Part shown: piece by piece, positions 31,175 to 39,894 of the stretch
Layout of the letters: the number at the start of each line of letters is the position of its first letter
Numbering within the stretch: position 1 is the first letter of the stretch
From: CBDDRG01 sp051306415
Lineage (GTDB): Bacteria > Pseudomonadota > Gammaproteobacteria > Pseudomonadales > Porticoccaceae
DNA length: 49,588 bases
Direction: 5' to 3'
NCBI GenBank assembly: GCA_051306415.1
Contig: JBPPNE010000002.1
Location: forward strand, 1 to 49,588
Made by a program: the position numbers and the translations under genes
The notes under the pieces: model-generated
What the model saw: only the letters and a program-made list of their open reading frames with translations
Databases searched by the model: none
What the model was told of the DNA's origin: nothing

Positions 31175-32839
31175 CTAAGCCGCCTCTATCTGGCGCGTGA
31201 TCGCCCACTGCTGCGCGATCGACAGAACACTGTTGACGGTCCAGTACAGCACCAATCCGGCGGGGAAAAACATGAAAAAGAAACTGAATACCAGTGGCAT
31301 AAACTTCATGACCCTAGCTTGCATCGGATCCGGAGGAGCCGGTTGCAGTGTCTGTAGTACAAACATACTGATGCCGTTCAATACCGGCAATACGAAGTAT
31401 GGGTCTTTGATCGAAAGGTCGTGAATCCATAAAATCCATGGCGTCTGCCGTAATTCGACGCTTTCGTTAAGCACCCAGTAAAGCGCAATGAAGACCGGCA
31501 TCTGGATCAGCATCGGTAGGCATCCGCCCATCGGATTGACTTTCTCGCGCTTGTACAGACTCATCATTTCCTGAGAGAGTTTTTGGCGGTCGCTGCCACA
31601 TTCTTCTCGCAAACGCACCATCTCCGGCTGCACTTTTCGCATCCGCGCCATTGATCGGTAGCTCGCCGCCGATAGTGGGAAAAACAGCAGCTTAACCGCA
31701 ATCGTCAGCAGAACGATCGCCCAGCCCCAATTGCCAACTAGCGTATGAAGCGCGTTGAGCCCAGCAAACAGGGGTTTGGCGACCCACCACAACCAGCCGT
31801 AATCAATGGTCAAATCGAGATAGGGAGCGATTTTTTCGAGACGGTATTGGTCTTTCGGGCCCACATAAAATGCGGCGCTCAGTTCGGCTTTTCCTCTTGC
31901 CTGAACGATCACTTCCGGCCCCGTATAACCCAACGCATAGATCTCGTGGCCGTTTAATTTGCGCAACTGATAGCTGTTCTGTTGCTCTTTGGCGGGGATC
32001 CAGGCGCTGATGAAGTAGTGTTGAACCATCGCCACCCAGCCGCCGGTGGTTTCGTTTTTGAATGCGTTTTCGTCGAGGTCGGAGAGATTGATCTTTTTGT
32101 AGTTCGCGTCCATCGTGGTTGTCGCCGCACCCAAAAACGGATTGGGACTCAATGCCGACTGCGGATTGGGGTTATAGGCGTCCCGTTGGATTTGGCCAAA
32201 CATATGGGCACGCCAAGGAGTGTCGCCATTATTTTCGACAACGTACTTCACCTCAACCAGGTAGTCGCCGCGACGAAAGATGAACTGTTTGGTGATGGTG
32301 ACGTTGCCTTGATCAAAATGTAATTCGACCAAGAGCTCATTCCTGTCTTCAGTAAGCACATACTGTTCCGCCGTTGCAGTGAACAATGGACGGCCCTTCG
32401 CGTCGTCAGTGCCATTGACGCCCACCAAACCGCTCTGGGCAATATAGGTATGGTTCTCCGTGCGATTAAGAATGACAAACGGCTTGTCCTTGGCGTCCAA
32501 GTCGAGGGGATATTTCGGCAACGCGACGCGCACGATATCACCACCCAGGCTATCGATAGATACATCGAGAACATCGGTTTTAATGGCAATGAGACGAAAT
32601 TGTCCACTTGTTGCAGCCGCTGGCGGGCTCTGCGCCCGATCTACCACCGGAACATCTGTATTGGGAGCCTCGCTGGCTGCCTCGCTGGCTCCTTTGATCG
32701 CCGGTATAATTACAGTGTTCTCCGGGACGTCCGAAATCACAGTTCGGCGAACTTCCTGAAACTGATTCCAGCGAACAAAAAGGACGCCGAATACGACGAC
32801 TATGGCGACAATCAAGACATTGCGCTGCCAGTCCATCAT
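31175..32839 (-). CDS. yidC: Membrane protein insertase YidC
   Basis: YidC inserts and folds inner-membrane proteins, alone or with SecYEG. It has an N-terminal helix (NVLIVAIVVVFGVLFVRW, about 6-23) and a large periplasmic domain of about 320 residues as in Gram-negative YidC. The conserved five-helix core begins near LVGNWGWAIVLLTIAVKLLFFPLS; the hydrophilic-groove arginine probably lies in the SYRSMARMRKVQPEM segment. Then come LPMLIQMPVFIALYWVL and FFMFFPAGLVLYWTVNS. Its length of 554 is normal. Two ATGs in tandem begin it, overlapping the yidD stop. The ATP synthase c subunit encoded nearby is a classic YidC client. Confidence 0.97.
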   Translation of the reverse strand: MMDWQRNVLIVAIVVVFGVLFVRWNQFQEVRRTVISDVPENTVIIPAIKGASEAASEAPNTDVPVVDRAQSPPAAATSGQFRLIAIKTDVLDVSIDSLGGDIVRVALPKYPLDLDAKDKPFVILNRTENHTYIAQSGLVGVNGTDDAKGRPLFTATAEQYVLTEDRNELLVELHFDQGNVTITKQFIFRRGDYLVEVKYVVENNGDTPWRAHMFGQIQRDAYNPNPQSALSPNPFLGAATTTMDANYKKINLSDLDENAFKNETTGGWVAMVQHYFISAWIPAKEQQNSYQLRKLNGHEIYALGYTGPEVIVQARGKAELSAAFYVGPKDQYRLEKIAPYLDLTIDYGWLWWVAKPLFAGLNALHTLVGNWGWAIVLLTIAVKLLFFPLSAASYRSMARMRKVQPEMVRLREECGSDRQKLSQEMMSLYKREKVNPMGGCLPMLIQMPVFIALYWVLNESVELRQTPWILWIHDLSIKDPYFVLPVLNGISMFVLQTLQPAPPDPMQARVMKFMPLVFSFFFMFFPAGLVLYWTVNSVLSIAQQWAITRQIEAA

Positions 32840-33096
32840 GAGTTGAGCTCGGTTTTCTGCTGTGCGTGGGTCTGTGGTTTGGCTTTTGGCACTGGGTCAA
32901 AACCACCTGAATGAAAAGGTTGGCATTTTAAGAGCCTTCTTAGTGTTAGAAATCCTCCTTTAAGGACACCATGCCGCTGCAATGCTTCGATGCCGTAGCG
33001 CGAACAGGACGGGTGAAAGCGGCAATTCTGCCCTAACCAAGGGCTCAAGGCATATTGATAAACTTTTATTGCCGTAATAATCATTTTATTTATCAT
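32836..33096 (-). CDS. yidD: Membrane protein insertion efficiency factor YidD
   Basis: This 86-residue protein of the UPF0161 family shows YQYALSPWLGQNCRFHPSCSRYGIEALQRHG, with the three conserved cysteines of the family. KGGFLTLRRLLKCQPFHSGGFDPVP follows. Family knowledge: YidD associates with the inner membrane and aids YidC-dependent insertion. Overlaps of four bases at both ends (with rnpA and yidC) show tight translational coupling. The start could also be the second methionine (MIITAIKVYQ), four codons later. Confidence 0.95.
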   Translation of the reverse strand: MINKMIITAIKVYQYALSPWLGQNCRFHPSCSRYGIEALQRHGVLKGGFLTLRRLLKCQPFHSGGFDPVPKAKPQTHAQQKTELNS

Positions 33097-33464
33097 GAGG
33101 TCGTCACTTTTTGCCGCTTTTCGGACAGGCGTTGCCAGCTTTGGTTAAGCGCTTCAGTCTGGGCTTGTGCGGGCAAAACATCCAATCCACGACGGGCGAG
33201 GAAAACGATATCGAGTGCTACCGGTACGGTTTTCCATTGCCGGAAAGTCTCCCGCACTACTCGCTTTATCCGATTGCGCGCCACCGCTCGACGAATGCTT
33301 TTTTTGGCAACGACAAGGCCTATTCGGCTAAAGGCCAAACTATTGGGCTTTGCCAACAGAAGGAGGTGTTTGTGAGAAACACGAACGACGGCATTGTCAA
33401 AAACAACTTTGAATTCCGCACTGGCCAAGAGTCGCTTGTCGCGACCAAAGCTAGCCCTACCCAC
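33093..33464 (-). CDS. rnpA: Ribonuclease P protein component
   Basis: This protein assists the RNase P RNA in maturing tRNA 5' ends. The 123-residue product has the RNP signature RAVARNRIKRVVRETFR (about residues 58-74), preceded by SRIGLVVAKKSIR and an early FGRDKRLLASAEFKVVF. The start is a GTG at 33464 with GGGAGG 13 bases upstream, a somewhat long spacing, so the true start is less certain than the gene. It lies 30 bases after rpmH and overlaps yidD. The RNase P RNA gene itself is not in the window. Confidence 0.95.
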   Translation of the reverse strand: MGRASFGRDKRLLASAEFKVVFDNAVVRVSHKHLLLLAKPNSLAFSRIGLVVAKKSIRRAVARNRIKRVVRETFRQWKTVPVALDIVFLARRGLDVLPAQAQTEALNQSWQRLSEKRQKVTTS

Positions 33465-33494
33465 AGGGAGAGCCCCACCTCCCGATAAGCGGGA

Positions 33495-33629
33495 TCAGGC
33501 GGCCAACCGCTTACGTCCTTTGGCACGACGACGCTTTATCACCAAGCGACCATTCTTCGTAGCCATGCGCGCGCGGAAGCCGTGGGTTCGGCTACGTTTC
33601 AGTACGCTGGGTTGAAAGGTTCTCTTCAT
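33495..33629 (-). CDS. rpmH: 50S ribosomal protein L34
   Basis: The 44-residue protein MKRTFQPSVLKRSRTHGFRA, then RMATKNGRLVIKRRRAKGRK and RLAA, is the complete bacterial L34. It is extremely basic and has the expected length. It opens the rpmH-rnpA-yidD-yidC-mnmE cluster, transcribed leftwards. The start at 33629 is fixed by homology; a clear promoter was not identified in the AT-rich DNA to its right. Unlike most gammaproteobacteria, rpmH faces mnmG rather than dnaA. Confidence 0.97.
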   Translation of the reverse strand: MKRTFQPSVLKRSRTHGFRARMATKNGRLVIKRRRAKGRKRLAA

Positions 33630-34169
33630 AATCTTATATCCGTTTCTCGCCGCGAAAAGAGCGTCGATACAAAAAGGGCGGTCATGTTAATGAAAAACGG
33701 TTCTAGCGGCAATGGGCTCCTAGAAAGGCAACTTCCTGTTCAGTGCTCAAACAGATCAACTGAAATACCAAAATCGAGCAGGAATACCTTGTGGGTAATA
33801 CCTCAACAGGGTGTGTAATTGCTGGGTATGTCGTTAAATGAAAGTCGGAACAACGAGCTATCGCAGCAAGTTTCCCCTTCTCCAGGCACAGGCGTTGAAC
33901 AATCTGTTGTGGGTTAGATCCCCCTGTTGCTAGCTGAAAATAGCGAGGAAAGGCAGTATCTTAAGCTTGTTTTACACCCTGTGTGGCCCTCTATTTACTA
34001 CAACTAAAGTCTTATCTTTCAAAAGAAGTTTCTTTTAAGAGAAGTTAAAGAATACCTCTATCAAGGAAAGGGCTAATTTATCGCGAAAGAGGATATCTTG
34101 GTCGGTGTCAGGTGTCTTCTGGGGAAAAAGGCCTATAATTTGTCTCCGTTTTGTTTCCCCCATAGAGCC
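33630..34169. other. AT-rich gap between divergent rpmH and mnmG; alternative oriC candidate
   Basis: This 540-bp region is visibly more AT-rich than its surroundings, most of all at 33990-34080. It contains three degenerate DnaA-box-like sites: TGTGGGTAA at 33790-33798 and TGTGGGTTA at 33908-33916 (minus orientation), and TTTTACACC at 33970-33978 (plus), each one or two bases off consensus. Genes diverge from it in both directions, and in enterobacteria oriC lies beside mnmG. It must also hold the rpmH and mnmG promoters. No gene is seen in it. Boxes are weaker than those upstream of dnaA, so the origin call is tentative. Confidence 0.45.
34134..34139 (+). promoter_or_regulatory. Possible -10 element of mnmG
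   Basis: TATAAT stands 30 bases before the mnmG start; the -35 region (about 34109-34116) matches consensus poorly. Confidence 0.4.
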
Positions 34170-36056
34170 ATGAATTACCCGGAACACTTCGATGTCATTG
34201 TTGTCGGTGGCGGCCATGCTGGCACCGAGGCCTGTTTAGCGGCAGCTCGAATGGGCTGCCGCACCCTGCTGCTGACCCACAGCGTGGAAACCCTTGGTCA
34301 GATGTCATGCAATCCGGCCATCGGCGGTATCGGGAAAAGTCATCTAGTTAAGGAAATCGATGCTTTGGGGGGCACAATGGCGCTTGCCACGGATCGTAGT
34401 GGCATACAGTTTCGCGTGCTCAACCGGCGCAAAGGACCTGCGGTGCGAGCCACCCGCGCACAAGCAGATCGCGTGCTCTACCGGGCGGCGATTAGGCAGA
34501 TCTTGGAGAATCAGCCAAGGCTGGTCATTTTTCAGCAGGCGGTCGAAGACCTGATAGTTACCGGGGAGAGGGTTGCTGGTGTCGTCACTCAAATGGGCCA
34601 GCGTTTTTTTGCTCCCACAGTGGTGTTGGCTGCCGGGACTTTTTTGGGGGGCAAAATCCATATTGGGCTGGAAAATTATGCGGGTGGCCGCGCTGGCGAT
34701 CCGCCCTCGACCGCGTTGGCGCAGCGCCTGCGAGAATTGCCGCTTCGAGTTGACCGTTTAAAAACCGGCACACCGCCCCGGATTGATGCTCGGTCTGTCG
34801 ATTTTACCGGCCTCCAGGAGCAGTGGGGTGACCAGCCTGAGCCGACGATGTCGTTTCTCGGCAACCGAGCGGAGCATCCTCGCCAGACCTGCTGTTGGAT
34901 TACTCACACCGACGAACGCACCCACGCGATTATTCGTGGCGGCATGGATCGCTCGCCGATGTACACTGGAATTATCGAAGGCACGGGCCCGCGTTATTGC
35001 CCCTCGATCGAAGACAAGGTGGTTCGTTTTGCGGATAAAGCGGGCCATCAGGTATTTATTGAACCGGAAGGACTAAATACCCGCGAACTGTATCCGAACG
35101 GCATTTCCACTAGCTTGCCCTTCGACGTACAGCTGGCGTTCGTGCGCTCCATCAAGGGCTTCGAGAATGCCCATATCACTCGCCCTGGGTATGCCATTGA
35201 GTACGATTTTTTCGATCCGCGGGATTTACGCCACTCCCTCGAAACCAAACACATCGGCGGGCTGTTTTTTGCAGGCCAGATCAATGGCACCACCGGTTAC
35301 GAAGAGGCGGCGGCCCAAGGCTTGTTGGCAGGGGTAAACGCGGCGTTGCAGGTTGAAGGGAAAGAGTCCTGGTGCCCGCGCCGCGATCAAGCCTATATCG
35401 GTGTGCTGGTTGATGATCTGATTACCCTGGGTACCCGCGAGCCCTATCGAATGTTCACTAGCCGCGCAGAGTATCGGCTGCTGCTGCGCGAGGACAACGC
35501 GGACCAACGCCTTACCGAAAAGGGCCGTGAACTGGGTTTGGTGGATGATATCCGCTGGCGGTCATTCAGCGCTAAGCGGGAGGCCATGGAGCAGGAACGC
35601 CAACGGCTGCGCACTACCTGGATTCAGCCAGACAGCGACGAAGCGGTAAAAATACGGGCATTCATCGATAACCCCTTGACCCGGGAATACAGCCTGTTTG
35701 ATTTATTGAAACGCCCGGAACTCGATTCTGGCACCCTTGCCACGCTCACCGGGATTCCAGCGGCAGATGCGCAAGCGGCCGAACAGATAGAAATAGAAGC
35801 CAAATATGCTGGCTACATAGATCGCCAGCAGACCGATATTGAGCGCATGCGTCGCCAGGAGAACACACCGATACCGAGCGATTTTGACTATCGATCACTT
35901 AGCGGCCTGTCGAACGAAATCAAGCAAAAATTGAGCGCTGCGCGTCCTGAAACCATTGCCCGGGCGGCGCGAATACCGGGCGTGACACCGGCGGCGCTGT
36001 CCTTGCTGTTGATCTTTCTGAAGAAAACGGCACCAGCGGTCGTAACCTGCGTATGA
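34170..36056 (+). CDS. mnmG: tRNA uridine-5-carboxymethylaminomethyl(34) synthesis enzyme MnmG
   Basis: This FAD enzyme works with MnmE on wobble U34 of tRNA. The start at 34170 (MNYPEHFDVIVVGGGHAGTEACLAA) brings the FAD dinucleotide motif GGGHAG to residue 13, as usual. CNPAIGGIGKSHLVKEIDALGG and the TGTPPRID segment with a following cysteine region (ETCC-like HPRQTCCWITHT) are family hallmarks. The C-terminal domain ends in the helical RIPGVTPAALSLLLIFLKK. The 628-residue length is normal. It begins the rightward group mnmG-rsmG-parA-parB, with seven bases to rsmG. Confidence 0.97.
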   Translation: MNYPEHFDVIVVGGGHAGTEACLAAARMGCRTLLLTHSVETLGQMSCNPAIGGIGKSHLVKEIDALGGTMALATDRSGIQFRVLNRRKGPAVRATRAQADRVLYRAAIRQILENQPRLVIFQQAVEDLIVTGERVAGVVTQMGQRFFAPTVVLAAGTFLGGKIHIGLENYAGGRAGDPPSTALAQRLRELPLRVDRLKTGTPPRIDARSVDFTGLQEQWGDQPEPTMSFLGNRAEHPRQTCCWITHTDERTHAIIRGGMDRSPMYTGIIEGTGPRYCPSIEDKVVRFADKAGHQVFIEPEGLNTRELYPNGISTSLPFDVQLAFVRSIKGFENAHITRPGYAIEYDFFDPRDLRHSLETKHIGGLFFAGQINGTTGYEEAAAQGLLAGVNAALQVEGKESWCPRRDQAYIGVLVDDLITLGTREPYRMFTSRAEYRLLLREDNADQRLTEKGRELGLVDDIRWRSFSAKREAMEQERQRLRTTWIQPDSDEAVKIRAFIDNPLTREYSLFDLLKRPELDSGTLATLTGIPAADAQAAEQIEIEAKYAGYIDRQQTDIERMRRQENTPIPSDFDYRSLSGLSNEIKQKLSAARPETIARAARIPGVTPAALSLLLIFLKKTAPAVVTCV

Positions 36057-36063
36057 TGAGGCG

Positions 36064-36717
36064 GTGAACGGCAGGCGTGAGCGATTGGAAGTACAGCTCC
36101 GCGGCGGGTTAGCGGCGCTTGGTGTTCCGCTTGACGACCAACAGATCAATCAGCTTCTGAACTACCGCGAGCTGCTGGAGCGCTGGAACCGGGCATACAA
36201 CCTGACCGCTGTTACCCAAGGCGAAGAAATGGTTACCCGCCACCTGCTCGACAGCCTGAGCGTGGCGCCATACCTCGACGGTGAAGCCTTTGTGGATGTT
36301 GGTAGCGGCGCTGGGCTACCCGGGATCCCGCTAGCCATCGCGCTGCCCGAGAAAACCTTCACCCTGATCGATGCCAACGGCAAGAAAACCCGCTTTCTGT
36401 TTCAGGTTCGCACAGAGCTCAAGTTGGCGAATGTTCGTGAAATCCATATCCGCGCGGAAAGCCTCCAGCCCATAAGTGGATTCGATGGCGTCATCAGCCG
36501 GGCCTACGCCTCTCTGTCAAAGATGATCGAGACGTGTCATCACCTACTCAAACCCGGCGGGTGCTTCTATGCCATGAAAGGGGGCTATCCGAGTGAAGAG
36601 TTGAGCAGGCTGCCAAAAGGATATATGGTCTTGGCCGGCCACCCGCTGCACATCCCCGGCCTTGTGGGCGAGCGACACCTGATCGTAATGAAAAGTCACC
36701 CGAAGGAAGAACCTTGA
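36064..36717 (+). CDS. rsmG: 16S rRNA (guanine(527)-N(7))-methyltransferase RsmG
   Basis: This SAM-dependent enzyme methylates G527 of 16S rRNA. The SAM-binding motif is FVDVGSGAGLPGIPLAI (about residues 77-93). It is followed by ANGKKTRFL, a core family motif, and later VISRAYASLSKMI and YAMKGGYP. The 217 residues fit the family. The start is a GTG seven bases after the mnmG stop with GATGAGG just before it. It overlaps parA by four bases. The order mnmG-rsmG-parA-parB is the usual origin-proximal cluster. Confidence 0.96.
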   Translation: MNGRRERLEVQLRGGLAALGVPLDDQQINQLLNYRELLERWNRAYNLTAVTQGEEMVTRHLLDSLSVAPYLDGEAFVDVGSGAGLPGIPLAIALPEKTFTLIDANGKKTRFLFQVRTELKLANVREIHIRAESLQPISGFDGVISRAYASLSKMIETCHHLLKPGGCFYAMKGGYPSEELSRLPKGYMVLAGHPLHIPGLVGERHLIVMKSHPKEEP

Positions 36718-37547
36718 CCCGCACCCTAGCGATCGCTAACCAAAAGGGCGGCGTTGGCAAAACCACAACCAGCGTCAATCTTGTCGCTGCGCTGGCTAGC
36801 TACGGCAAACGGGTTTTACTGGTGGATATGGATCCCCAGGGCAATGCCACCATGGGTAGCGGGGTGGAGAAGGCAACCCTTGAACAGTCCATTTACGACG
36901 TGCTGGCCACGACGACGGCTATCGCCGATGCTATCTGCACCAAGGTTGCCAACGGCTATGACCTGTTACCTGCCAACAGCGACCTGACGGCCGCCGAGGT
37001 CGAGTTGCTGGGCGCAGTTAACAAGGAGCGGCGTCTCGATACCGCGCTCGCACAAATCCGCCCAAACTATGACTACATCCTCATTGACTGCCCGCCCGCG
37101 CTAAGCATGCTTACCGTCAACGCTCTGGCAGCCAGCGATGGCGTCATAATACCCATGCAGTGTGAATACTACGCGCTCGAAGGCTTGTCAGGCCTGGTTG
37201 GCACCATCGCTCGAATCGGCAAATTATTGAACCCCAAACTGCGGGTTGAGGGCCTTCTGCGAACCATGTACGACCCCCGCAGCAGCCTGACCAACGAGGT
37301 GTCAAACCAGCTTCACCGCTATTTCGGCGATCGCGTCTATCGCACGGTTATCCCCCGTAACGTCCGCCTTGCCGAAGCACCGAGCCATGGCCAGCCAGTC
37401 TTAACCTATGATCGTTATTCCAAGGGTGCCACGGCTTATCTCAGTCTGGCCGCTGAACTGATACAGCGTGGCCGTGATGTCACCGCCGCGGCTGTCTCAA
37501 GCGGCAGCGGGGAGCTTGAGACAACCGCAGGAAAAACAAATGAATAA
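36714..37547 (+). CDS. parA: Chromosome partitioning ATPase ParA (Soj)
   Basis: This deviant-Walker ATPase moves ParB-parS complexes to segregate replication origins. The motif NQKGGVGKTTT (about 9-19) carries the signature lysine before the second glycine pair, and LVDMDPQGNAT and LIDCPPALSML follow. The TTG at 36714 overlaps the rsmG stop (TTGA) and has AAGGAAG five bases upstream, so a non-ATG start is well supported. The 277 residues are normal for the chromosomal type. parB overlaps its 3' end, and its DNA targets, the parS sites, lie in recF. Confidence 0.96.
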   Translation: MTRTLAIANQKGGVGKTTTSVNLVAALASYGKRVLLVDMDPQGNATMGSGVEKATLEQSIYDVLATTTAIADAICTKVANGYDLLPANSDLTAAEVELLGAVNKERRLDTALAQIRPNYDYILIDCPPALSMLTVNALAASDGVIIPMQCEYYALEGLSGLVGTIARIGKLLNPKLRVEGLLRTMYDPRSSLTNEVSNQLHRYFGDRVYRTVIPRNVRLAEAPSHGQPVLTYDRYSKGATAYLSLAAELIQRGRDVTAAAVSSGSGELETTAGKTNE

Positions 37548-38433
37548 CCGGCGCAAGGGATTGGGTAGAGGCCTTGATGCATTGCTTGGACTAAATCCGG
37601 ATGCCGAGGTGTCCCCGCCGTCGGCGGTGGGAGCTCCGGGCGTTAGTACAACCACCGACAAACTGCGCGAATTGCCGGTGGAGTTTCTACGCCCCGGCAA
37701 GTACCAGCCGCGGCGAGATATGCACCCGGCGGCGCTGGAGGAACTTGCCGAGTCGATCCGCCAGCAAGGCATCATGCAGCCAGTCACCGTGCGGCCCCTG
37801 GGGGTGGATCGCTATGAAATTATCGCCGGCGAGCGACGCTGGCGGGCAGCACAGATGGCCGGGTTGGCAACCGTTCCCGCTCTGGTCAGAGATGTGCCGG
37901 ATCAAGCCGTCATCGCCATGGCGCTGATTGAGAATATTCAGCGTGAGGATCTCAACGCCATGGAGGAGGCGCGAGCCCTCACCCGCCTACAGGAAGAGTT
38001 TGGCCTGACCCAACAGCAAGTCGCCCAAGCGGTGGGCAAGCCCCGCGCCACCGTGGCCAATCTGATGCGATTGACCGGGCTGGAGGCAGAGGTCAGCACC
38101 CTCTTGGAGCATGGCGATCTGGAAATGGGCCACGGTCGGGCGCTCCTGGGCTTGACCGGCAAGCTGCAGATCGACGCCGCACGTCTGGTCAGCGGCAAGG
38201 GTATGACGGTACGCCAGACCGAGGCGCTGGTGCGTCAATGGCAGAGACCGACGGTGTCACCAGCGAACAAGAGCGGTGGCGCGGACGCCGACATCAAGGT
38301 GTTGGTGGAATCCCTGTCCACGCGAATCGGCGCGGCAGTTGATATACAGCATGGCGCTGGTGGCAAGGGAAAATTGATAGTGCGCTACAACAGCCTGGAT
38401 GAACTGGAAGGAATCCTCGCCCACATCCGGTAA
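37540..38433 (+). CDS. parB: Chromosome partitioning protein ParB (Spo0J)
   Basis: This CTP-dependent clamp binds parS and spreads on DNA. The start MNNRRKGLGRGLDALLG at 37540 has the conserved RRKGLGRGLDALL N-terminus that stimulates ParA, and overlaps parA by eight bases. The CTP-binding region includes GERRWRAAQMAGL, and ALIENIQREDLNAMEEA follows. The helix-turn-helix for parS is near LTQQQVAQAVGKPRATVANLMRL. The C-terminal dimer domain ends NSLDELEGILAHI. It has 297 residues, as typical. Two perfect parS sites in this window are the expected partners. Confidence 0.96.
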   Translation: MNNRRKGLGRGLDALLGLNPDAEVSPPSAVGAPGVSTTTDKLRELPVEFLRPGKYQPRRDMHPAALEELAESIRQQGIMQPVTVRPLGVDRYEIIAGERRWRAAQMAGLATVPALVRDVPDQAVIAMALIENIQREDLNAMEEARALTRLQEEFGLTQQQVAQAVGKPRATVANLMRLTGLEAEVSTLLEHGDLEMGHGRALLGLTGKLQIDAARLVSGKGMTVRQTEALVRQWQRPTVSPANKSGGADADIKVLVESLSTRIGAAVDIQHGAGGKGKLIVRYNSLDELEGILAHIR

Positions 38434-38447
38434 GTAGAAGACGTTCA

Positions 38448-39002
38448 GTGAAAACCAACGCAGTCCAGACACCCGAAGATGATCACAAAAAGCTTAACGA
38501 ACAGTGCCTTCTATTGCTTCGCTATCCCATGCTGTCTATAATCCACGGCGCTCTGAACCTGCGTTCGAGGCTAGTCTTGAACCAGGGCTATAGCGGATGG
38601 AGATGGGCGGCGGCGGTTGTCGGTGTCCAGGCCATGGCGACAGGGCTCGCCGTCGGGGGTGCCGCGATATGCTATGGCGCGCCAGCCGCCTTGGCGGCAT
38701 TGTGCGGTGGTCTGATTGTCTTGGTAGCGACGCTCTTTGTCGCCACAGTAACCCTGGGGTCGCCGGTGGATGCTTCCGCCAACAGGGCGCTCAAGCGGTT
38801 TTATTTCGGAGCGCTTGGCAAGTACGCCATTGTTGTCATAGGCCTTGTGGCAGTATTCAGCGCCACAACCACCCTGCGAGAGGAAAGAAACGCGCTAGTA
38901 CTGTTTGCCACGCTCTTTCTTGTTCAGAGCGCCTACTGGGTAGCGCCCGCGCTGCTGCAAAAGGCGATATCTGATAGAAGTAGACGCCCACGAGAATCCT
39001 GA
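38448..39002 (+). CDS. atpI: F0F1 ATP synthase subunit I
   Basis: This 184-residue membrane protein of the AtpI family is found at the head of the atp operon. It has about four hydrophobic segments (for example AVVGVQAMATGLAVGGAAICYG, LAALCGGLIVLVATLFVATVTLG and YAIVVIGLVAVFS), with FGALGKYAIVV as a typical AtpI-like motif. Family knowledge: AtpI is an assembly factor for the c ring rather than a subunit of the finished enzyme. Sequence conservation is low, so the call rests on topology and its place directly before atpB. The GTG start at 38448 is tentative; the cytoplasmic N-terminus is longer than in many AtpI. Confidence 0.85.
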   Translation: MKTNAVQTPEDDHKKLNEQCLLLLRYPMLSIIHGALNLRSRLVLNQGYSGWRWAAAVVGVQAMATGLAVGGAAICYGAPAALAALCGGLIVLVATLFVATVTLGSPVDASANRALKRFYFGALGKYAIVVIGLVAVFSATTTLREERNALVLFATLFLVQSAYWVAPALLQKAISDRSRRPRES

Positions 39003-39015
39003 CCGGAAGTCATTG

Positions 39016-39837
39016 ATGTCCACCCAAGCATTGACCCCAGAGGAATATATATCCCACCACCTGACGAATCTGACCTTTGGTCAGCGCGTCGATGGTTCCT
39101 GGGGTATTGCTCAATCTGCGCAAGAAGCCGCGCAAATGGGGTTCTGGGCTTTCAATGTTGATACCCTCGGGGTTTCCTTTGCCCTAGGGTTGTTGTTTGT
39201 CGTGCTGTTTCGCCAGGTAGCCAAAAATCCCACTACTGGCGTACCCAGTGGTCTTCAGAATCTGGTCGAAATGGTCATCGATTTTGTCGACGAAAATGTC
39301 AAAGGCATGTTTCAGCACCATAACCGCCTGATTGCGCCCCTCGCCTTGACCATTTTTGTCTGGGTGTTGTTGATGAATATGATGGATCTGGTGCCCATCG
39401 ACTTCATTCCTCAGCTCGCTCATCTGCTCGGCGTTCCCTATATGAAGGTGGTGCCCTCCACCGATGTAAACATCACCATGGGCCTCGCGTTAAGCGTATT
39501 TGCCTTGGTGTTGTTCTACAGCGTTAAACAGAAGGGCGTCGGCGGTTTCGCAGCCGAGCTCTCCCTGCATCCTTTCGGTAAATGGGGTCTACCGGTCAAC
39601 CTTTTCCTGGAAGTGGTCAATTTGATCGCCAAGCCGATTTCACTGGGACTGCGGCTGTTCGGCAACCTGTACGCCGGCGAGATGATCTTTATTTTGATCG
39701 CGTTGTTGCCATTCTGGGCGCAGTGGATGCTGTCGGTGCCCTGGGCGATATTCCACGTTTTGATCATCGTGCTGCAGGCTTTCATCTTCATGGTGCTGAC
39801 CATAGTCTATCTCGCGATGGCGCACGATCATCACTAA
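39016..39837 (+). CDS. atpB: F0F1 ATP synthase subunit a
   Basis: Subunit a forms the two proton half-channels next to the c ring. The ATG at 39016 (MSTQALTPEEYISHHLTNL) follows GGAAG by about eight bases; a TTG one codon earlier is unlikely. The 273 residues form about five or six helices, and the essential arginine lies in SLGLRLFGNLYAGEM. MDLVPIDFIPQLAH earlier and FIFMVLTIVYLAMAHDHH at the end are typical gammaproteobacterial features. It is the first structural gene of the ATP synthase operon and follows atpI by 13 bases. Confidence 0.96.
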   Translation: MSTQALTPEEYISHHLTNLTFGQRVDGSWGIAQSAQEAAQMGFWAFNVDTLGVSFALGLLFVVLFRQVAKNPTTGVPSGLQNLVEMVIDFVDENVKGMFQHHNRLIAPLALTIFVWVLLMNMMDLVPIDFIPQLAHLLGVPYMKVVPSTDVNITMGLALSVFALVLFYSVKQKGVGGFAAELSLHPFGKWGLPVNLFLEVVNLIAKPISLGLRLFGNLYAGEMIFILIALLPFWAQWMLSVPWAIFHVLIIVLQAFIFMVLTIVYLAMAHDHH

Positions 39838-39894
39838 GCGTATCGACCAACTCTTTTGTCAACCAACGTTCGACCTTCTAAGACGGGAGCAATA

